NCBI RefSeq assembly: GCF_041146395.1
Contig: NC_091006.1
Span: 8,624,001-8,688,000, forward strand
DNA length: 64,000 bases
Direction of reading: 5' to 3'
From: Eulemur rufifrons
Taxonomy: Eukaryota; Chordata; Mammalia; Primates; Lemuridae
The notes under the pieces are model-generated. The model saw only the letters and a program-made list of their open reading frames with translations. It had not been told where the DNA came from and did not search any database. Numbering within the stretch: the stretch's first letter is position 1; each line of letters starts with the position of its first letter. Of this stretch, positions 35,031-48,016 are shown piece after piece. A program made the translations under genes and the position numbers.

Positions 35031-36754
35031 CTTAGTTCTTATTATATTTTTTCTTATATATTTTTTCCCCCAGCTTCTCCTGCTCCTGTTTTTTTTTTTT
35101 CTTTTAATTTTTTTCAAAACTCGCTGCACTCCCAATGCCGCAGGCCGGGTGGGGGCAGGGTGGGGGTGTCTGCCCAAGCCAGGCTCCTACCCACAGGGCG
35201 GCCAGAGCTGCTGGCTCTGGGATGAGTGGGATGAGCTCCACTTTGCCTCCATATCCCCCAATCCAACCAAGCTCCCCCAGCCTGTCCCCTGTGGGTGTCC
35301 ATCTCCCCCCGCTACTCCTCCTAGGGGCCTCCTTCCACTCACGGAGCACCCCATACACCCGTGGTGGGCTCAGGGCCCTGGCCAGGCCTTCCTCCCCTCC
35401 CCCCTATCTGGCCCCCTGCTCACTCCCGGAGCCATTTGGCTGATGGTCAGAACTGTCCGTCAAGGGGGCTCTGAGCCTCTGGGGACCCAGATGGGCGGAG
35501 GGAGGGGTAGAGGTCGGGGGTCAGGCCACGTCCCCTCAGCTCATCTCTCTCCCCTCCCCCTTCCTAACAAAGGGAGCACGGGCCCAACGCTGGCTGGCGG
35601 TGGCCTGGTACTCCGGGAAGTGGGAGGAGAGGGGCTGTGCGATGGCCATGGGCAGGAGGCGGGGGTGGAGCCGCCTGCCCCTCCTCTGCCCTCCCCCTCA
35701 GGTCAAGGCTAAGGTGATTCCTCAACCTCTTGGAGGCTGGGCTGGGAGGGGAGGGGGATCTGGACAGACAAAGAACCAGAGCCCTGGGGAGTTGGGGGCC
35801 GGGGGGCCGCACCTGGGACCCAGGCGGTCCTGGCTGAGGGAGGGCAGCAGGCACCCCTCTGGCCCTGGCCTCACCCTCCGGATGGCCCTGCCTCCCATCT
35901 GCACTAATCCCTACGGATCTGAGAGCCACGCAGACGTCCAGGCTTGGGCAGGCTTGGATGGGGGGAGGGGGGGAAACTGAGGCCTAGAGAGGGGAGAGAG
36001 AACAAGGGTTGGAAGCTGGGATGGAGGCACAGCCCCGGCTTCTCAGCGCTGTCCCCACAGCCTTGGCCCTCACCTCCTGTACTACCAAGGGAAGATGCCT
36101 TCCCTCTCTGCCTTTCCCTACCCGGGTCCAGGAGGCTTCAGTGGGGGCAGGTGGTAGAAGGTTCTATGGAGAGGGGAGGGGAGGCTGAGGAGAGAGAGAG
36201 GCTTTCCTCTCAGGCCAGTGGGGAGGGTGGGGGGCCAGAAAAAAAAACTTTAAGTGGGATCTGCCTCTAGCACAGGAAACCCAGGTAGACAGGGTGCTCC
36301 TAAGGGCCCGGCTGGCCATGGCGGGGGAAGCGGGCCTTACGCAGGTTTTCTCTCTTGCCCACGGTCACAGTGAAGAAAGGGCATTCACACTCTGGTCAGT
36401 CCCGAAGCCAACTGGACGCTGCCTCGGGGCCTCCCACCTGCCCAGCTGACGGCGGACGGCAAAGGGAGCTGGGGCAGTGGGCAGCCGTGAGCCCTGTACC
36501 CACACGGGAGAAAGCCGCCAGGGACAGAAAGAAAGGGGCAAATCTTCGGTGCTTAAATTCTTCCCCCAAGGCTGAGGTGGCTCTTCAGGGCCTCGGCTAA
36601 GAGGAAGACGGGGAGGATACGGCGGGCCTTTTTTGGGGGGGGCGGGCCGGGCTCGAACATGCCCCCACTGCCTGCCAAGGAGGCCCCAGATGGGCCGAGG
36701 ACTATAGGGGTCCCGGCTGCCCTCCCCCAAACCTCCCCTCCCTTCTCTCCCTCT

Positions 36755-36845
36755 CTCTTTCTCGGCTGGCTATCGACCGGGGCTGTGACATGGTAGATCA
36801 ATACGGCAGGGATATAAAGCCGGCTGGCTGCCTGCCTGCCTCTGC
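36755..36845. promoter_or_regulatory. Candidate conserved element B with TATA-like core
   Basis: The stretch ggctatcgaccggggctgtgacatgg, then tagatcaatacggcagggatataaagccggctggc, keeps CpGs and contains ATCAATA (36797-36803). TATAAAG at 36813-36819 lies ten bases beyond it. A plus-strand core promoter is possible but unproven. Confidence 0.45.
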
Positions 36846-37494
36846 CTCTCTCTCTCTCTCCCTAGCTTGCCTTGCTTCCCTTTCCCGGAGCCGCACCCAG
36901 GCCCCCCACCCCCATGTACCCCTTACCCAAGCCTCTGAGAGGCCAGGGGTCCCCACCACCACTCCCCTACAGCAGGAGAGCTTAGGGAGGCTGAGAGCTT
37001 GGACAGCCAGGAGAGGGGGTGAGTATGGGAGTGGGCAGGGAAGCAGATGGGGATGGGGTCACACTTACAGGTTAGGGGGCTGGGATAAATTGAGGGACAG
37101 TGCCCCCGGGAGAAAGCAGGGATCCCCTCAGTTGGGAGCAGCTCAGGGAGATGGGATCCTTTGAAGGTAATATGAGGGACAGAGCTATGGGAGGTGGCCA
37201 GGGGGCACCTGGGGGTCTGGGGAGACTGTACTGAGCCCATGGGGCAGCGGAAGGCCTGGGGGTGCTGGAGTCGGCTACGGTGAATGGGTGCAAAGAAGAG
37301 TGGAGCAGCCCCCCAGGTGAGCCTGGCACGCACCCACAGAGCCACTGGCGGCCCCTCCTTTGGGTCTCTGTAGGTAGAAGCTGCCTTGGCCTCACCCCAG
37401 GGCCTGGCCTGCACATGTGTGGTGGGGGCGGGAGCCTGTGGGGCTTTGGACAGAAGGTTTCAGCGAGAGGGCTATGGTGTCTGAGTACCATATA

Positions 37495-38110
37495 GGAAAG
37501 GTGTGTGTGTGTCCTTAAGCTCTGCTGTGGGACTCTGAGGCTGTGTGTGCCCGAGTGTCCTCGCTCCTGAGTCATGTTTGTATGTGGCGGTGAGTCTGTG
37601 GGTGTGTCCCAGGAGCACTTGGTGGCTGTGTATGTGCTGCCATGAGTGTCTCCCTGACCCTGGATGTCCTCAAATATCTGCCTGTCCCTTGGGGAAATAT
37701 GAATGCATCCTGGGGGCATCTCAGGGGATACCTGCTGTCCCCAGGTAATGTGGTGGCTATGTGTTCCTATGTGCTCTGGGAAACCTGCGTGTGTTGGCGT
37801 GTGTGTGCCCCTGCCGGAGTGTGTCTGAGCACGGATGTTTCTGTGACTGAGTCCCCGTATGTCCTGTGTGGATTCCGTGCCTATGTCAGTGGGTGGCTGT
37901 ATGTGTGTTTCAGGGACTCCGTGTGGCTGTCTCTGTGTGTGTCAGAGGATCTCTCTTTATGAGTGAGAGATTCCATGTGGTTTCTCCATGTGTCGACGTG
38001 ACTCTGCATGTCTCTGTGAGCCGATGGCCGAGGGTGTCTCCACAAGTGGGTGGGAGGCTCTGGGTGTGTCCCTGTGTCACAGTGACTCGGTGTACACGAT
38101 GGTAGGGGGG
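37495..38110. repeat. GT-rich degenerate simple repeat
   Basis: Irregular GTGTGTCTGTG/GTGGCTATGTG-type motifs run for about 600 bp with no strict period. Long open frames here arise from base bias. Confidence 0.75.
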
Positions 38111-38494
38111 CTACATCCCTGAGTCTCTGAGTGGGGGGTGTCGAGGCAGCAGAGGCTGCCACCGAGACACTGGCCAGCCCGTTATATCACTGTAGCGGCT
38201 CCCAGTGCGAATGTGAGGGCCTGCCTGCTGCCTTTCTCTTCCCTGCCAGAGGCCCCAGGCCCCTGCCAGGGTGGGCCCAAGCCCTCTCCCCCTCCCCCTA
38301 GGGCGGGTGCACCTCTGCTCCTCAACACTCCTGCGCTGGTGGACGCCACCTCAGCCGCACCAAGCGACCTCCGTCCCTCCCAACCCCCCCAGCGCCACCC
38401 GCTCCCCCCGCCCTCCCCCCACCACAAGTCCAGTCCAACCCAGACAAAAGCAATTACTCCTGAGGTAGGATGTGAGTGTGGGTGTTAGGAACAG

Positions 38495-38935
38495 AAAAAA
38501 AGGGGGGAGGGAGGGGGAGCGAGAGACACACACACAGAGGCAGGGATGGGGAGCCAGAGACCAGAGAGACAAGGCGCGAGGACGAGACCGGCAGAGCGTG
38601 AGAGACGAGGGACACACAGAGAGACGGCAGAGAGAGGCAGAGACAGAAGATGAAAGAGACTAGGAGGGACACACGCAGAAACCAGGAGGCAAAGGCAGAG
38701 GAAAAGAGCAGAAGAAGGGCAAACGCAGAGAACGTGGCTGAGAGACACAGAAACACAGACCAGAGAGACAGAGAAACAGAAAGAACACAGCAGAGCGAAA
38801 CCAGACGAGCCGCACAGAGAGAAGACCAGATAAAGAGAGGACGGGAGCGGAGGGAGAGCTAGAAAGGGAGCGATGCACAGGGAGAGAATGAGACAGCCGG
38901 GACAGAGAGAGGAGGGCCGGATAAAAGGCAGCCGG
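38495..38935. repeat. GA/ACA-rich low-complexity tract
   Basis: About 440 bp are built of gagagacacacacagaggcag, gaccagagagacagag and related purine-rich motifs on the plus strand. The purine bias is strong and could support triplex or other non-B DNA. Frames of up to 222 codons across it are not genes. Confidence 0.8.
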
Positions 38936-41900
38936 CAGACGGGAGGGGGAGTTGGTAACGCGTTGGATGGAGACTGAGGCAGCAGAGCTAGAGAGCAGCT
39001 GAAGCAGACCAAGTCCAAAGTGATCCCCCACACACATGTACACACACGCTCAGCCTTCCCCCCACCCCAGGGCAGAAGTCGGGTGCGGAGCCCTTCCCGT
39101 GCTCCTCTGGGCCCTGGGAGCCAGCGCAGGGAGGGAACAGGATGAATGGACAAGGACGATCTGCAGGCAGGCAGGGGCTGGAGCCAACCAGGCGCAGTAG
39201 GTCCCTGCCGCCTTCACCCTCACACACAGGGACACACACAGGGGCCCTGACCAAGTTCCTTACCCTCTGCCAGGCCAGCCTGGCAGACCAGGCACGAGGC
39301 ACTTCCTTCCTGCCCCACATGCCCACTGCCTTTCTGGCTGCCCTCAGCCCTGTCTCTCCCTCTTGGAGCCCAGGGGCCTTCATCTCTCACCAGGTGCTCT
39401 CCCGCTCAGACTGCTCACACCTGCACGCGCTCTCGCTCCCTGCCCTCTTTCTCTCTGTTTCTTTCTGTCTCGAAGTCCCTCACTCTGCTTGCCGGTCTCT
39501 GACTTATTCCTGGATCTCCCTTTCTCTTTGTCCTCAACTTGGCTGCTCCCGTTATCCCTCTGTGTGTCTCTGTGGCAGGGTCCTCTCTCAGTCTTTCTCC
39601 CACTCCATGCCCCTCTGGTGTATCTCTGGACTCCCCTTTCTCAGACAACCCTCTAGCTACCTGACCCAGGCGAGAAACAAGCAATGGCGGGTCGCTGTGC
39701 ACAGGGCCTCGGAAGCTGTCCTGGGTTGGCTGGAGGTGGCGGGACACCTCTTTTCTTGTTTTTTCCTCAAGTGTCTTTTTTCCTCCTCCCTTTCCTCACC
39801 CCTCCCCTGCTCCCACCAGGCCCTACATCTCCGTCTCCGCATCTCCACGTGTCTCCACGTCTCCGCGTGGCTCTCTCTGGAGACAGAAGCTGAGACTGGA
39901 ACCTATACACTCCTCACAGGCAAGACATGGAAACAGAGATCCAGGCTCAGGGAAGAAAGAAGTGGCCAGGGAGGAAGAGAAAGGCCAAGAAACAGATGAA
40001 GACCAAGAAAAGGAAGAAAGAAGAGGACAGGGCTGCAGCCACAGGGAGAGGAAGAGGACAGGCAGGAAAGCGAAGTCCTGCAGGGCAGTGTGAGCTGGAC
40101 AATCCCGGGTGGAGGTGGGGTGGGTATGTGTCATGATTTCCAGCCCCCATTGTTGAAATGTCTGGGGTCAGACTCTGAGGCCCGCCCTCTGCCTGCCAGC
40201 TCCCACCAACGCTCCAGAGAGCCCTGAGGTTCGGCTCCCTCTACACAAAGTCACAGCCAAGCGCCTGGGGCTCCATGCTTATCAGGACAGTGGGCACTTG
40301 ACCTTCATCTGCTGTGGGGCTGTCAGGGATTCTAGCGGCCCCCTGGTCCCTGAATCTGCCAGGAGATGTGAGCCATTTTTACCTTCTGCACAACTATAAG
40401 CCCCACCCCGTTGCTGACAAACACTCCCAGTCCACAGCTATCTCCACCACCCAGAGACAGAGCACAGGCGGCCAAAGGGATCAAGCACTCTCTTATCACC
40501 TCCTGGCACCCCAAAATGGCAAATAGCCCCTCGTATCTGGGCTCAGCCCCTGCCCACCGCCTGGATCACACAGCTGCCACCTACGGACCACCCTATGGGT
40601 CCCACCCCACTGGCATCCAAGAGTGCTGGCCCCCATGCTGAAGCTCTGTCCCAGCCCAGCCCACCCCCCAAGCCACATCTGTAACAGCACACACCCTATT
40701 CCTGTAGCCAAAGCCCCCCAGGTGCAATTCAGAGGGAGGCTCCCTGGGCCTGGGGCATCTGGACAAGTCTCTGACCCCACCAACGGGCTTCTCAGTCCTA
40801 TCTGCAGAACACCTGTGCTGCTCTGAAGGCCTGCGCTTCCGATCCCTGGGCAGCCCACCGCCACACCTATGCTCTTGCCTGGAGGAGAAGGCCGCCACCT
40901 GCAGCTCACAGTCCCTCGTCCTACAGCCCTGGCCTCTCTCCACGTCACCTCGCCAGACCCAGGATGAAGGCCTTTCACCCGCAGCTAAGCTTCTGCTTCT
41001 GAGGCATTCAGGACTCCTTCGGGGTGTGTGGGTACCCTGGGGCACACCCGGGTGCTTATGTCTGAGTTTCCTGTGACCTTGGGACCTACTCCACACAGAA
41101 GACCATTCTGTCTTTTTGTGGAAGGACAGAAGGACAGAAGGGAGGGAGAGACAAGGTGGGAACACAGCCTTGCTCCTGCCCTGGCAGAGGACATCGGATG
41201 CCCATGGGACTGTAGCTGGCTGTGGGGACCCTAAGCCAGGCCAGCATCCACAGTCCCCTGTAGTGAATAAGAGCCTGGTCACCTAGTGCCCCTTCACACC
41301 CATCCAAACCATAACGTAGCCTTTGGCTTCTCATCACCCTTCAGGAGTTCCCCCCTCACCACCTCCTCCTCCCAGAGGCTTCCTGAGGCCCCCCAAGGTG
41401 GCTCAATCTCTCCCTCTCTCCCTTAGCCCAGTACCCTGCAGCGCCCCTGGTTCAGGTAGATAGTGTTTGTGCCTGACTCCCCACCAGCCTGGGGGCCCCT
41501 CAGACAATGGCATGAGGCCTCACACACAAGAAATCCCAGAAAACGTTGGCTGAAGAAATAAATGGATGGATATGGGTTTATGTGTCTGTTTGCTCACTTA
41601 TTTATGCATTCAACAAATACCTGCTGAGCATTTGCACTGTGCCAGGGACTGAGTGCAGATATGCTAGACAAATAGAGGAGTCCCCTCACCATGAGGCTTT
41701 GGGGGCAGACACTAACCACATAGTATGTAATCAGATGTGGTGACAGTGCTCAGGAGGGGCCCTGAATCCAGCCCAGGGGTCAGGAAAGGTGGCTTAAAAT
41801 TGGGGAGGCTTAGCTGGAGAGCTGAGGGAGGCAGAGGAGTAAATCCACCAAGAGTGGAGCAGAGGCCCTGGCATGGGTGCGAGGAGCCGGAGGAAGGGCC

Positions 41901-42596
41901 AGGAGGGAGCCCCACAGGCATGGGCGGCGGAGGCAGACCACCGCCCCAGGCCTGGGAGGGTCTCGCTCATGGTGGGGCTCCAGCTCCTACACGGAGCATT
42001 GAGAAGGCCTCCAGACAACTTTGGGAAGTTGCTCACCTTCCAAGCATAGCTATAAAGGAAAGACCGTGGGGGCAGGGACAACATTTATTGTACTACTAGT
42101 TTTATAACAAAATTCTACACCTAAAAGAGTGTGGCCTCCTTCAAAGATGTCTCCCTGGGTGGTTGAACTTTTTCTTGAACCACTCAGATATGTTGGCAAC
42201 AGCCTTCAAGGCTAGTTGCAAACTATCAAAACATCACTCTGCTGTATAACTGTCTAGTTTCTACTGAAAAAACCAAGTAGCCCCAGTTTTGCTAAGTTTA
42301 TCAGAGTTGAGGCTAAATCAGACTTCAGGTGTTTTCCCAAATCAAATTCACTTCCAAAGTGCAAACATTTGCCATCCTGTGGAGATTCCCAAAACTATGG
42401 TAGGTTTTGGTGAGGTAAAAGAATGAGAGCTTTAAAGTTCAGGAAAACCCAAATTCAAATTCTGACTCTACCCCTCACATGGTGGGTGACATTGGCAAGT
42501 TGCCTTCCTTCTCGGTGTCTCAGTTTCCTTCTCCTATAGCAGGTGACCAACAACCACTTCACAGGGTCATCGCAGTAAGGATTAAAAGCAAAGTGC
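38936..42596. other. Intergenic/intronic DNA, no gene
   Basis: No splice-bounded coding segment is found. A MIR lies at about 42420-42585 (caaattctgactctacccctcacatgg), and L2/MIR-like tails appear near 41580-41690. The AT-richer part 42060-42400 looks like an old, unclassified interspersed repeat. Confidence 0.5.
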
Positions 42597-42885
42597 AGCC
42601 TGGCACGGTGGCTCATGCTTATAATCCCAGCGCGTTGGGAGGCCAAGGCAAGAGGATCGCTAGGTCAGAAGTTCAAGACCAACATAGCAAGAGCTCATCT
42701 CCGCAAAAAATTTAAAAATTAGCTGGATATGGTGTCATGTGCTTGTAGTCCTAGTTACTCAGGAAGCTGAGATGGGAGGATCACTTGAGGCCAGGAATTT
42801 GAGGCTGTAGTGTGCTATGGTTGCACCACTGCACTCTAGCCTGGGTGACAGAGCAAGACCTTATCTCTAAAAAAAAAAAAAAAAG
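42597..42885 (+). repeat. Alu, J-like
   Basis: A diverged dimeric Alu (cctggcacggtggctcatgc, ctgagatgggaggatcacttgagg, cactctagcctgggtgac) with A-tail. The direct repeat GCAAAGTGC is at 42588-42596 and 42886-42894. Confidence 0.95.
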
Positions 42886-42927
42886 GCAAAGTGCCCTTCC
42901 ATGGCTGCCACAATGACCTACACAATG

Positions 42928-42929
42928 AC

Positions 42930-42962
<33 letters not shown>

Positions 42963-42964
42963 TA
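42928..42964. repeat. (TA)n microsatellite
   Basis: About thirteen TA units followed by acatatataaaata. Confidence 0.95.
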
Positions 42965-45224
42965 AAATAAAGTGCCCAGAACAAGCCCTCATACATGGTG
43001 GCCCTTAATAGATATTAAATTTCCTCATTGGGTTGTAGCACTTCTGTTAACATGTTACCAAAACTGTCATACACATGTCCATGAAACCTTGGATACTTAA
43101 TGAACATCTTTTCGAAGGTGGAGAACTAAAATCATAGACCTGACTGTACCCTCCAACAACTCTGAAACATAACTAAACACCTCTGTTAAGTCAGCCCAAC
43201 TTTCAGGCATTCCTCAAAGCCAGCCTCCAGTCCTCAAACTAATTCTGCAACCTGGAAGCTCCTTGACCTTCTTTGCAACCTCAAGGGTATCAGAGGACAT
43301 GAGGATTCCTGGGAAAGCTACAACTCTAGTTCCCTGGAGAAAGCACTAGAGAAAGGACATGTCCTGTAACTAATACTCCCACGTTCCTCACCAGCTAGAT
43401 CAGTGGTCCCTAAATGAGCTTAAAAGGGTCTGTGAATATCCTGAAATTGTAGCACAATTGGCTAAATGTAGGTATGTGTTTTTCTGGGAACAGATCTACA
43501 CTGTTGCAAAACTAGACATCTCTGACCCAAAGCTTGCTTGAAACGTGTGGTTTGGGCCACATGGAGATTTTTAACATTTTTCATTAGTTGCCAACTTTTA
43601 AAAATTGGGAGATTTCACATAAAAGTCTGGATTTCTGCCTGCTCTTGAAAAATCAGAAAATCTGGCAGGGTTGCATCCATGCATGAGGACAATCAGTAGA
43701 GCTAAAAAGCAGCCCCCAGCCCATGCATTTCCCAGTCCACCACAGTCCCTACCACACCAGGTTGCAAACCCTGGGCTACAGCTTTCATCTGCTTCTTAAA
43801 GTGAGTTTGTGATTCCTGGTGCACCAAAGGACTCCTGAGTAGGAGTCCTATGAAGGTAACCAGAGGTGTCCCCAGGGTCCTGAGGCCTGTGGGTTAAGCT
43901 GCTCTGGTTGCAATAGGTGGCAGCATAAGGTTGGGGGGCCCCACCCCAGAGATCCTGTCCCCACCCCTCCCCAGATGCTCATTAGCAGGGCCTCACCAAG
44001 CCAAGTGCAGCAAATGCCCAGAGCCCCTGCTTCCCAGAGGTGAGCAGCTGGAGGACTCCAGCCTCTGTCTGGGAGTATCAGTGGGCTCCAAGGAGGGGCT
44101 TCACAAATCCTTGTTTGTTCAGGGGAGTGCTTCCAGCTGTATTGCGAGCTTCCACTTCCTGAGGCTGCATTCAAGGAATAACTACTTTCATCTTCACCAT
44201 ACCTCAGTGTGGTAGGTGCTGTAAATTACCCTCCTTTGACAGCTGGGGAAACTGAGCCACGCCCAAGATTACCAAGCCATCTGACTATCCTTCCTCTACT
44301 CCTCTGCCCTCAGGACAGCATTTGAGATGGGTTCTGTTATTACGCCCATTTACAGATGAGGAAATGGAGGTGCCCACGCTCCCAAGTCCCTGGAAGTTAG
44401 GAAGGAGCAGAAAAGAGATGAAAGTGTAGGTGTATCTGATCAAAGCTGTGATCTGAGCCACCAAGTTACCCCACCTCTCTCCTACTGAGCCCCAACACTC
44501 ATCAACAGAAATGCCCACAGCAGCACCCAGAACCACTGATTTGGCCAGAAAGCCTCAGGACGCCTGGAGGAGGAAAGCACAAACCAGTCAGACTCTAATC
44601 TGGGGGGCTGTGCAGAATGGTGAAGGGCAGCATCCCCCAAGGTGAGGCCGGGGACGAGGGTGGGAAACAGGGGCTTCTGTGAGAAAACAGGACCCCTGGA
44701 CACAGCAATAAGCAAAACCTGGAAGCCACGGCCCTTACCTCTTGGGCAGACGCAGCGAAGCTAATACATTCAGGCCACCAACCCGGTCCAGCTGAGAACC
44801 TGGAGAGAGAAGAGAATGTGTCAACCTCCCAGAGAATTCATCTCAAGCTCATGCAAGATGATGCGCGCCTCCAGTGGGGGCCTCCTCTGTCACACAACCA
44901 GGAGCTGCAAGTTGGGGGACTGTGAACTCAGGTGCCTGGGACTTAGGTCCTGTTGGCCACTTGTTGGCTCCAGGGGTTGTTTCTGGCCTCTGAGCCTCAG
45001 TGTCCTCATCTCATAAATGGGCATCTGGTGCCTGCCCTTGTCGAACATCTGGCTTTTCCCATTGGACTAGAAATTTCTTAAAGTGAAGGGACTGTGTCTT
45101 GCAGCTTTAGCATTTGGCAGAGGGCCTAGCAAATTCGAGATGCTCAGTGAGTACATAATGGATGACTAAGTGAATGGATGGATGGAGGAATTAATTAATT
45201 AACAAACTGTGTATCTCAAAAGAC
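42965..45224. other. AT-richer then MIR-bearing non-coding DNA
   Basis: Bases 42965-43850 are AT-rich, unclassified DNA. MIR-like pieces occur near 44190-44380 (ggtaggtgctgtaaattacc, acgcccatttacagatgaggaaatgg). No coding exon is supportable. Confidence 0.5.
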
Positions 45225-45730
45225 TGCTGGGGGGATCAAATTAGGAAGAAGTTTGAAAGGGTTACTCATTACTAGGTGCCTGTGTTGTGGGGAGATGATA
45301 AAAATCATGGTGATATTTCTGACTTGTACATTTGTCCCTGAATTTATGTATTTAGTTAATCGACACATACTGAAGGTTCTGTGGCTCAGAATCAAGTGTG
45401 GCGGGTACAAAGAGGGATTGGACAAGGTCTCTGCCCCGTCTGTTATGGGGCTCACAGAGAAGTTGGGAAAACAGAATAAAGAGCCAGTGCCAGCACGCTG
45501 GGTAGGCAGAGGGTGCTGTGGGAATCCCAGGGGAAGTGAGGGAAGACTCGGGGAGGAAACAACACCCCAGCCAGACCTGGAAGACAAACTTTAGTCAGAC
45601 AAAGAACCAGGGGGAAAGAAAGAGAATGTCAGGGCTCTCCCGGCTCTCCCAGGGTTCGACGAGAGAAGTGGGGAAGGATGAGGCTTTGCAGATCACAGGG
45701 GCTGCACCCTGCAGGGTCTCGAGTGCCTGG
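45225..45730 (-). repeat. LINE-2 fragment, antisense
   Basis: Reverse-complement L2 landmarks include gaaggttctgtggctcagaat, agagggattggacaaggtctctgccc and ggatgaggctttgcagatcacaggggctg. Diverged. Confidence 0.5.
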
Positions 45731-46284
45731 TCCAAGCAGCAGGGACTTCATCGGAGAGGGAGAGGCCACCATCCAGTTTGTCTTTGGGAAGGTTCCCTGC
45801 GTGCTTTGTAGAAGAGGGAGAGGACAGAGGGGCAGACAAGAGGTCAGGAGACCCATCCCCAGAGAGTGCTGGCTGAGCCTCTCTGCAGCCCTGCAGGAAG
45901 GAAGAATGAGGAGTTAGATGAGGCACTGGAGCTCAGGAGGAGAAAAGAAGATAAACTGAGACGGAGAGGAGAGAGAGTTGGAGAGAGAGGAGGACAGATG
46001 GGGAGACAGACAGACAGAGGGGATGAATGGAGGGAACACAGGCAGAGACCAGAGGAAAGTCCAGTGGGAAAGAAAAGGGGGCAGATGAGCCTCCCTCTCC
46101 ACTCTCTGCCCAGGCCTCTCGCTGGGCCTCCATCTTCAGGGGCAGAAGGGGACCAGGACGCCTGGTCCCTGGGGGAGGGAGGAGCTGGAGTTGCTCCCCC
46201 CCAGGGGCTGCTCCCCCCACACCCCCCCACACCCCCGCCCTGGAGCTAATCAGCGGCTGTCATCTCCACGGTGAGGTCTTGGTT

Positions 46285-46455
46285 AAGGAGATTTAGGGCC
46301 GGGATCAATAGGAAATTTAAAAATCGATGCAGCGCGCAGGGCAAAATCGATGGCGTTTAATCGCCTTGCCAATTCCCAGTCAAAACAATTAGCCGCGCTG
46401 AGTGTTGAACATGGTGGCGACACGGCATTAACCGTCAATATTGGTGTAAGTGATG
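46285..46455. promoter_or_regulatory. Candidate conserved non-coding element C
   Basis: Repeat-free DNA with retained CpG in AT-rich context: gggatcaataggaaatttaaaaatcgatg, then cagcgcgcagggcaaaatcgatggcgtttaatcgcc, then attagccgcgctgag and cgacacggcattaaccgtcaatattgg. Motifs are ATCAATA (46304-46310), two ATCGAT (46323-46328 and 46346-46351) and TTTAAT/ATTAAC homeodomain-type cores. There is no reading frame of note. Enhancer function is inferred. Confidence 0.6.
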
Positions 46456-47359
46456 GTGGGGCGGGCGGGGGAATCCCCGGGCCTCAGGGGGCTGGAATCA
46501 GATAGTGCCTTAGGGCTGGGGTCTTCCCCCAGGCAACACCCCCACATCGGGCTTCCCTCCAGCAGGGCCCACACTTCAGCCTCTCTACCCTCTGCCACCC
46601 TCAGCTGCTGTGTCCACAGGCAGGACCACCCCTGGCCTGCCTGCCTCCCGCTCTCCTCATCCCATCTCCCAGGCCCCCGACCCCCCATATGCCCTCGATA
46701 AGACCCCTCTCCCAAGCAGACAACATCTCCAAGCAGAGAAATAGCCCATGAGAGCTGGGAGCCGTATTCCCAGCAGTACTTTGAGACTGGGAGCTATTTA
46801 TAAGATGCCTTCTCCCCATTTTAGAGATGTGGACTCAGGGAACAGAGAGGGAAGCGGCTGGCCCATAGTTACCAGGCACAGGAAGAGGAGGAGCCAGGAT
46901 TTCAACCCGATGGGTCTGACTCCAAAGTCTATGTTCCCTTCCCTGTAGCTGCACCAGGGAAGAGGTAGATTCCAATGTTCGCAGAAGGAAAGAAAGCTCA
47001 GAGTTTAGTCCTGGCCCCTCGGCCCTCCTCACAGCAGGTAGATAATGGTTTGTCGTGTCCTAGTCTCCACCTGCCTACCAGACTGTGAGCTGCTTGAGGG
47101 AAGGGCAGGGCCTGGCTCCTCTGGGGGTCCCCAGCATCACCCCAACACAGTGTATGGCCCCAAGCTGGGGTCTGGGACAGGTCTAAGGATGATGGTACCA
47201 CTTGCACACAAGGACACAGACTGCCCACATACATCTCCACCAGGGGATAGACAGATGGAGACACCAGCAACCACAAATGCATCAGCACTGGCGTTTCCTG
47301 AGAGCTGTCTATGCACCAGGTGTGGTAGTTGCTCTGCAGGTATGATCATTCAGAATGTT

Positions 47360-47460
47360 TGGTGAGTATCATCCCATGACACTGCTGAGGAAATGGAGGC
47401 TCAGAGAGGTAAAGTCACTTGCCCAAGGTCACACAGCCAAGAGGGGTCAGCTCTTCCTGA
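47360..47460 (-). repeat. MIR SINE, antisense
   Basis: The run catcccatgacactgctgaggaaatggaggctcagagagg followed by cacttgcccaaggtcacacagcc is a reverse MIR. Confidence 0.85.
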
Positions 47461-47699
47461 CTGGACTCAGAGGGGCTCGGGATGTGGAACAAATAAGATC
47501 TAATGACTGCAAGCAAGAGACTCGGATGCAAGGAGGAGATGGAACCTGCTACGCAGGCAGAGGACCAGGAGAAGCCCACAAAGGGCCGCGGGGCTCCCAT
47601 TTCTGGGGTGCTAACATGGAGAGAGCAGAAGCTTCTGTGGCCACCTGCTCCCTGGTGCAGAAGAGCAGGAGGGGGCCTGTGGGCAGGGGCGGAGGCCCA

Positions 47700-47795
47700 C
47701 AGGATGAGCCAGGGATTGATCTGACAAGGTCCTAATCAAATGGTCAATATCGCTGACCTGACCACTTAACCTATTGATAAGCTGGCAAGGCTGGA
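47700..47795. promoter_or_regulatory. Candidate conserved non-coding element D
   Basis: Unique DNA gattgatctgacaaggtcctaatcaaatgg, then tcaatatcgctgacctgaccacttaacctattgataagctgg, contains TATTGAT (47773-47779, reverse of ATCAATA) and TAATCAAAT. It resembles elements A-C in motif content. Confidence 0.45.
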
Positions 47796-48016
47796 GCAGG
47801 CGGTGAGTGGGCTCAGGGAGGGAGGTGGTGAGAGGGACGGGGGATGCCTGGAGGGGCAGGGCTCAGGCCTGTGTGGAGCCTGGGTCTGGGGCCTGGAAGG
47901 AGGTGATCTCCTCCTTGGGGGTCCCTGCCTCCCCTCAGACACATCACATGTCTTCTCCCTGGGGGCTTCCTCTAGCCAGGCTTCTCTCTTCTCTCAGGGC
48001 CCTCAGCCCCTCCCTG

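Noticed and set aside
34801..35712. 303-codon plus-strand frame
   Set aside because: It crosses a CpG-rich block, a T-rich run and unrelated unique DNA with no domain or splice signals in register.
37530..37560. Possible miR-4323-like sequence (a microRNA reported within human POU2F2)
   Set aside because: Only a short stretch around CTGAGGCTGTG resembles it. I found no matching hairpin, and I could not search properly.
38485..39153. 222-codon minus-strand Cys/Leu/Ser-rich frame resembling membrane segments
   Set aside because: It is the reverse complement of the GA-rich low-complexity tract, which makes spurious hydrophobic sequences.
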